Positions 58,316 to 64,000 of a DNA stretch of 64,000 nt are shown one piece after another (the stretch's first letter is position 1; every line of letters begins with the position of its first letter). Both the position numbers and the translations under genes were made by a program. Source of the DNA: Carex sylvatica (taxonomy: Eukaryota > Streptophyta > Magnoliopsida > Poales > Cyperaceae); NCBI GenBank assembly GCA_964058845.1, contig CAXKVR010000016.1, positions 310,001 through 374,000 of the forward strand, in the 5' to 3' direction. The notes below the pieces were generated by a model. It saw nothing but the letters and a program-made list of their open reading frames with translations. It ran no database searches and was not told the origin of the DNA.

Positions 58316-60600
58316 ATGTTGATGTTGAGGATTTATTTTTATGGTGAAATACGATACGGTCGTAAAGGAGTAAAGTATAGCATTAGTTCTCGATTCTCAT
58401 TGAGTGTGACTCATGAATACAGTTGGTATAATGTGAAAGGTGAAATTTATCGTCAACTTGAATATTCCGAGAATGAGTATAACCTAAAAACATATGCACG
58501 GGTTAATGTTGGTACAACAGCTCGACGTTATTATGAGAAAATTGAAATTGTGTGCGATCAGAGTTGGAGAGGTATTTAAATTCGAAGTATGCATGCTCAA
58601 ATCTAGTATACTTTTCTCGATTTATATATTGAGTTGGATCCAATCATCAGTGAAATGCAACCGCAGTTATTCGTTGATAGTATGGTACTGGAAACACAAC
58701 CCGAACCTTAACAGGTCCAATATAGTGGTAACTATGTGGGTTCTAGTTTCTTCGAATCTCATCCGATACAACAAACACCGAGGCAAGACCTTTATCTGCA
58801 TCCTTATCCCAATGTGAACGAGTTGTTATCGTCTGTTCAAACAGAATACAATAATCATAATAGCCCATGGATTGATCCAGCTGATCCTAATATTGATTTT
58901 GATGATGTGCTGCAAAGTGATGACGAAGACGACGCTGACTCATGTGAGGATGACGCCGACTAGGATGATGAAAATGATTCAGAAGGGGATGTTCGGGATG
59001 ATACCTCGATACAATCACACAAAACACCACGCGTTCAGGCTGAACATTTTCTTATATTTGACCGTGGTGTAAGTCACTGTGACAAGTTTCAATGACACCT
59101 CAGCATTTCAACATGCAGATGTCAACTTCTTCAGTAGGCCCCAATATTTCCATGATACACTTGCTGTAGGTAATGAGTTCTCTTCAAAAGGGGCTCTGAA
59201 AATAAATGATTATCACATCAGAAATAATATTGAAGTAAAATTACGGGGAGCAATAGAACTGACATGGTAGTCAATTGCAAGGTACTGATCATGCACAATT
59301 AACTGCAGAAATGGTCATCGATGTTATACGAGAAGATATTAGGGAAAATGTTGCCTTAACCATTAAAAACGTTAAAGAGCTAGTCCGTAAAGTCTACAAG
59401 GGAATCACTCTCAAATATAACAAGTTGTGGCGTGGCCGAGAGCTGGCAATCGCACAACTATTCGGTAGTTGAAAAAAATCTTACAAACTTCTCACTCCAC
59501 TGTTGGAAGCAATTAAAAGAGACAGTCCGGGAATAAAATACGGAGTTGCGCACGAATCCACGGGAGATCCAACAGAAAGATTGTTTAAGGCAGCTGCGTG
59601 GGCTTACGGTCCGTGCATTGAGGTGGTTGCGTATGGAGGTAATTGGTAATAAGTTCATGTGCGTTGTTTCTGATCGGCACATAGAGATCAAGAAAATATT
59701 CACCGATAGATATGGTGGTTGGTACGAGGATGGTGGCGAGTGCGTTCACAGATTGTGCTCACAACACATTGCTGAGAATTTGATGAAAAAAGTACACAAT
59801 AAAAAACTCTGTGATCTATTTAAAATACTTGTGAACAAAAAGAAGCCACAGAGGTTTGAGGAGTTCTTCGAAATATTACGAAAGAAAAATCCATATGCAG
59901 TTGCGTACTTAAATAATGTCGGTAAATATCAAGATACCAATCATAATGAGATCCCTAAACCATGGAAGGTGTATCAATGCATGGACAACGGCGCTCGTTG
60001 GGTAATTATGACTACTAACGGATCTGAATCGTTGAATGCAGTATTCAAATATAGCCAGAGATTGCCAGTTGTTGTACTCGTGGAAGACACATATTACAAG
60101 TGTCTCGCTTAGTTTAGGGATAGACGAGAGAAAGCAATGGCTCGCCTAGCTAGTCAACAACTTTGGTCAGAGCGAGTTGAAGAGCTATTAGCAAAAAGAA
60201 TCAAAAAATGTCTGAAAATAAATTCCATGCCACTCGGTGTGCACGGTGAACACGAGGTCAAGGTGAATGATGAGAGGGTCGTGTATAAAGAACAAGACGG
60301 AAATTTTACTTATAAATTTTTTTTTTCGGTATAAGGTCATCATAAGTGAATGAAACATAGCACAATGTGCATGTCTCAAACCACACCTTACAGGTATACC
60401 GTGTGCTCATGTACTTGCCATGTGTCAGAACCGGAGATACAATCGCAATATATTCGTAAATCATTTGTATTTCGCGAAAACACTTGCCGAAACTTGGAGT
60501 GACCAATTTCACAGCTTTGCCAACTAATGTGAATGACCACATTATGACGGTCTAACTATTGTTCCGGATAAAAACAAAATCAAGAAGGGTAGGAGAAAGC
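58316..60600 (+). pseudogene. MURA/MuDR-like transposase relic, internally deleted
   Basis: Decayed transposase of a Mutator-like element. Recognisable parts in order: an N-terminal domain (RIYFYGEIRYGRKGVKYSIS), an acidic linker (DDVLQSDDEDDADSCEDDAD), the MuDR zinc-finger-side domain (DHAQLTAEMVIDVIREDIRE, then NKLWRGRELAIAQLFG and PTERLFKAAAWAYGPCIE), the C-terminal part of the transposase core (FMCVVSDRHIEIKKIFTDRY, CSQHIAENLMKK) and a SWIM-like CACLKPHLTGIPCAHVLAMC near 60367-60430. In-frame stops occur at 58961, 59268, 59470 and 60110 with frame changes between pieces. Sequence between CIE (about 59620) and the VVSDRH block is far too short: the segment that normally carries the first catalytic Asp is missing. 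It cannot encode an active transposase. Confidence 0.88.
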
Positions 60601-61030
60601 ACGCTTGTATAGTCATGACGATTAATTACAATAGTTCAAGTTTATGTTATTTGTTGAGTATTTGGAGTATATGTTTTATACTTGTTTTTATATTCGTTCA
60701 AATTTATGTTATTATACTTAATGCTTGTTTTTATTTGAAGATCATTTAGTTTGTTATTTGGAGCATTTATTATTGTTATGTTCGAACTATATTAATTCTA
60801 ATATATTCATTTTAGCTATTTTTGTTAAACTAGCATAAACAAGTTCAAGTAACATTCATACAAAATAAAATAAAATAAGAATAAAGTAAAAACAATCTCA
60901 AGTAATAAAAGCTAAAATAAGTAACAGTCCATTTAAATACATTCCCACGTAACACAAACTAACAGTTCATTTAAGTAATAGTCAATTTAAATACCTAATC
61001 AAAAGTGAACATATCTGGTGCTCGACGATC
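60601..61030. other. AT-rich spacer between the convergent transposase and PMD genes
   Basis: Low-complexity AT-rich DNA with repeated TTTATGTTATT and AAATAAAATAA-type strings. It presumably holds the two 3' ends. I see no other structure. Confidence 0.5.
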
Positions 61031-63700
61031 TCACTCTGGGTATCTCCATTCTGGTCTAACTTTTTGATTGTTCGCTCTCCTACGCCTGACATAAATATTA
61101 TTGTATGATGAAAAAAAGGCCTCCACTGCTTGTGTACATGGCGTAACGACCGGACTAGGTCCTATGTTGTCTTGTGCACCAGTAACATCTAGCGGGGCCA
61201 ACCCGATATGATCTGAATCCTGCAACAATTATTTTAGTATTTAATAAATATAATCGACTATCATTTAAATAAAACATAAAATTTTGAAATTATTACCTGA
61301 TATACCAGACTAGGTCCTGTATGACCCATGTATTGCACATTCTGAGGATACGCTTGATCGTATGTCTGGTCCCAACTGACAAACGTATTCACTCTCTGTA
61401 ATAATTATTTTATTATTTGTAACAAACATAATAAATGATTAGTTAAAATTTATTTCATGAGAGATAAAATTACCTGATAGATCTAACTAGGTTCTATGTT
61501 GTCTTGTGGGAACGTGATATGAACCTCTGATTCTTATAATAATTACTTTAGTACTTAATAAACTATATAAATGATTATTAAAATTAAACATCATAAGTGA
61601 TGAAATTATTACCTGATGGACCTGACTAGGTACTGTGTGATGAACTGGGGCGTACACCGGGTTGTCCAACAACTCTGACATGAATTGCCCAACTGGGTCC
61701 TCCGTTTTCTATAAAAATAATTTAGTATTATAATAACAAACTCGACGATTATTTCTAATTTCTTAGAATATTAAATAATTACCTTATAGACCTGACTAGA
61801 TCCTACGTTGCCTTGTGCGGCCATGCCATGATCATTTCCTCCCTATAATTAATATTTTACTATCTTAGTAAACATAATCGACAACTAATTAAAGTATTTT
61901 TTTTATACTTACCAGATCAACCTGATTAGGTCCGGTTTGAAAGCTTCTTAACCCGTCATTTGTTTCTATCCATCTATCATGATAGTTGAGATCTAAATCT
62001 TGTGGCAAGTTAGGGATGAGTTCTGAATTATCACTATCTGAGATGTCATCAATATTGTCTGGAAGATCAGCCGCCCTAAATATACTTTGCAATTTAGTAT
62101 CCATACCGTTGTCTCTGAGAAGGCCACAACTTGCTTTGAGAAATTTTTTTCCTATTTTATTTAGTGTTCTCGATTTCGTCAATCCTATAGCTGCTGATAT
62201 TATTTTTATTCCTCGTAATGACTATAAAATAAAAAAGTGGTAACTCCACTGAAAAAATAATATCATCTCATAAATATTTTTAATTTATAAAACTTAGATC
62301 ACGTGTCGATTTCGGGGCACCAGGAATGTACCATACTTCACCAGTCTTATCTCTGTATTCTGGAATGAGATTGTCAAGACCCTCTATGCACTGTTTTCCT
62401 AAGAAGATATTGAACATGCTATTATCTTGAAACCAACTTCGATATGGCAATATGTCGTAATGACTCTAATACCCGGTTGCAACAACTAAGTGGTTTTTTG
62501 GATTATATGCCTTATTTACGTAATTATGATGCACATTAGACCAATTTACTAGTCCCACATTGGAACTGTGAACAAATTTATGTAACCGGCGTATCTCATC
62601 CTCAGGGAGCGACAGTGGTGGCGGAATGGGCTGTGCATACCCAAACTGCCGCATCACACGATCTGGATAATAATGCTCAATTATCCAAAAGTGCACAAGT
62701 GGCACACGAGCTAGCCATACATCCTTTTCGTTAATAACTCGTGATGGCAGCTTACACGGTATCTCATTTAAAATCGCATTGTAAGGCTCCCATTTTACCA
62801 TGTAATCTTCGAGCTTCTGCAGTTCATTGCGGAAGTAATTAACTCCACTCCGATTATGACCTTGGCGATAATCATGGAGACAACACCACTTATCTCCGAA
62901 TGCTGTACACTCTTCTTGATTTGGCTGGCCCCAATCTGGACTCCAATCATGTAAGGGACGAGGACAACCGGTCGGTAAACGAGATCAACACCAATGTTGT
63001 AAAAGCACAGTTAACCCTGACATACGCTTTGTTTTACGTTGAACCGCAACACAAAGGTTTCTGTAGAGATAAGCTAGAACAGCCCCACCCCAGTTGTACT
63101 GTTCCGGAGAATCAAGATTTTATAGAAATTGTAAATACATTGCGGAACCGAATCTCCCGACGAATCAGCAAAAAACATAGACACGAACAAATCGAGTACA
63201 TAAGCCCTTGTGTACTGGCGTACCTGCTCCTCTGTAGGCTCATCCAGTTGCGTGTTTGACATTGTAGCAAATCGATCACGCAATTCCTTCAAATTTATAG
63301 CATACTCAGAAGTCTTTCGAACCTCTTCCGCATCATTTGGCCCCGATCTCTTCTTCTTTTTAAGCACCGCACTTGTGGTCCCATTTTCAAGAAGCTGATC
63401 CACTAAGAAAGACCAAGTACGGTCTGAAGGACCCGTCACCGGTAACCCCATGATCGGCAGCGCCCAGAGACAAGAAACATCTTGCAGCGTAATTGTCATC
63501 TCTCCCACAGGAAGATGAAAACTGTGGGTCTCTGGTCTCCATCGCTCCACGAGACCAGCGACGAGTGATGGGTCAATTTTTATGTGATCCATTTGAGAAA
63601 CCTGATACAAACCGAGTCTAAGAAAGAATGGTTTGCAAAGGTGGTGGTACGCAATCTCAGTCCAGAGATGTCGAGGGTCCACTCCTATATCTCTGTAATT
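61031..63700 (-). pseudogene. Plant mobile domain (PMD/MAIN-like) gene, broken by in-frame stops
   Basis: PMD proteins occur in transposons and as host MAIL1/MAIN proteins. The first visible exon (63700-63149) reads YRDIGVDPRHLWTEIAYHHLC and FHLPVGEMTITLQDVSCLWALPIMGLPVTG, diagnostic of the family. It joins in phase to 63098 onward (YNWGGAVLAYLYRNLC, then LLQHWC*SRLPTGCP, and further on VWLARVPLVHFWIIEHYYPDRVMRQFG). In-frame TGA at 62985-62987 replaces a residue in the expected LQ-W-RLP motif. In-frame TAG at 62466-62468 is followed by more in-frame coding (HYDILPYRSWF). Downstream exons: 62221-61913, 61842-61783, 61708-61613, about 61526-61474, 61395-61297 and 61219-61031 (stop TGA). The ATG exon lies further right, possibly outside the window. 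Either a pseudogene, or stops removed by splicing I cannot see. Confidence 0.82.
61140..61960 (-). repeat. Tandem exon-intron array in the PMD gene tail
   Basis: On the minus strand successive small exons end in related peptides directly before a GTAAG/GTAAT donor: GPNQVDL (end 61913), GSSQVYK (61783), VPSQVHQ (61613), EPS-stop-IYQ (61474), GPSLVYQ (61297). The last exon contains the related NIGPSPVV. Measured exon sizes 60, 96 and 99 nt are all multiples of three, so units can be added or skipped without frame change. Spacing is about 140-180 bp. One unit carries a stop. Confidence 0.75.
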
Positions 63701-64000
63701 CTGTCAATGTTATACAAATTGATTAAAATAAAACATTATAATTTAAATAGTTATGAACTCTAAAACTCACATGAATAGATAAATTAAGAAATAGATAAAA
63801 TACGAGATTATTAAATTATCTAATTTATCACTTCTTGCAAAATATTCTTAACAAACTAATAAAATGAAATCTAATTAATTATATTCATTTTCATAATAGA
63901 TTAAGAAAATTAGTACCTACATTACCTAAATTACTTGCATTACCAAAAATTCAAAACGAATGAACTATCTACTTTATTTTGTTTGAAGAACTTTAGGCTA
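63701..64000. other. AT-rich sequence at the right window edge
   Basis: This lies upstream of the first visible PMD exon; the minus-strand acceptor is at 63701-63703. It is probably intron or promoter of the PMD gene. No start exon could be recognised before the window ends. Confidence 0.45.

Larger units (their letters stand above)
58006..64000. mobile_element. Degenerate Mutator-like element carrying a plant-mobile-domain gene (right end beyond window)
   Basis: A MURA-like transposase relic on the plus strand (58316-60600) faces a PMD gene on the minus strand (61031-63700). Sequence from 58006 (CCGAATTTTTTATTAA, GAAAATAAATTAATAAAATATC, TAGAACGG, CCGTC) also occurs in both arms of the giant foldback (near 12771 and its complement near 13895). 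That suggests non-coding DNA of one element family. I could not fix the left terminal inverted repeat, and the right end is outside the window. Association of PMD genes with Mutator-like elements is known in angiosperms. Confidence 0.7.

Noticed and set aside
59458..59703. Minus-strand frame over the transposase relic
   Set aside because: Shadow of the plus-strand MURA-like coding sequence.
62900..63259. Plus-strand frame opposite the PMD gene
   Set aside because: The minus strand carries clear PMD motifs here; the plus frame is its complement.

Overview
This is nuclear genomic DNA from a flowering plant, probably a eudicot. Genes are split by many short GT-AG introns, there is no operon structure, and the intergenic space is AT-rich and packed with plant transposable elements. 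I cannot name the species. Gene models below were built by hand from reading frames, splice junctions and family motifs. The reading phase closes exactly for all three host genes.

Layout: (1) 2-2143, plus strand, is the 3' part of a group-E-type protein phosphatase 2C gene (4 exons, 341 codons visible). (2) 2893-6830, minus strand, is a complete SCPL20-like serine carboxypeptidase (13 exons, 501 aa, Ser-Asp-His triad present), convergent with the phosphatase. (3) 6831-22442 is a repeat-rich intergenic block. It holds a Helitron-like element (8277-10682), a 2.6 kb giant foldback (12053-14627) with a smaller foldback nested in its loop, a three-level nested insertion (14967-21004: poly-A retroposon, then an LTR with TG/CA ends, then a 4.6 kb gypsy-type solo LTR, each with its own target duplication), and a 1 kb foldback (21441-22442). 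(4) 23001-57514, plus strand, is a complete, very large VPS13-family bridge-like lipid transfer protein gene with an internal PH domain. It has 63 coding exons and 4223 aa. Its introns carry a TRIM-like mini-retrotransposon, two poly-A retroposon tails, two foldback MITEs and two ~100 bp tandem duplications. (5) About 58006 to the right edge is a decayed Mutator-like element. It has a mutated MURA-like transposase on the plus strand (DDE core deleted) facing a broken plant-mobile-domain (PMD) gene on the minus strand, which carries an unusual tandem array of small phase-0 exons.

The host genes have unrelated roles: signalling dephosphorylation, secreted peptidase or acyltransferase activity, and lipid transport at membrane contacts. 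The strongest leads for follow-up are in the transposable elements. Part of the giant foldback at 12-14.6 kb matches the left flank of the PMD-carrying Mutator-like element at 58 kb, so the two may be a non-autonomous/autonomous pair. A 9-bp-TSD foldback family occurs both in the loop of the giant foldback and 13 nt downstream of a VPS13 splice donor. I saw no clear tRNA or rRNA genes, CRISPR arrays or bacterial features.
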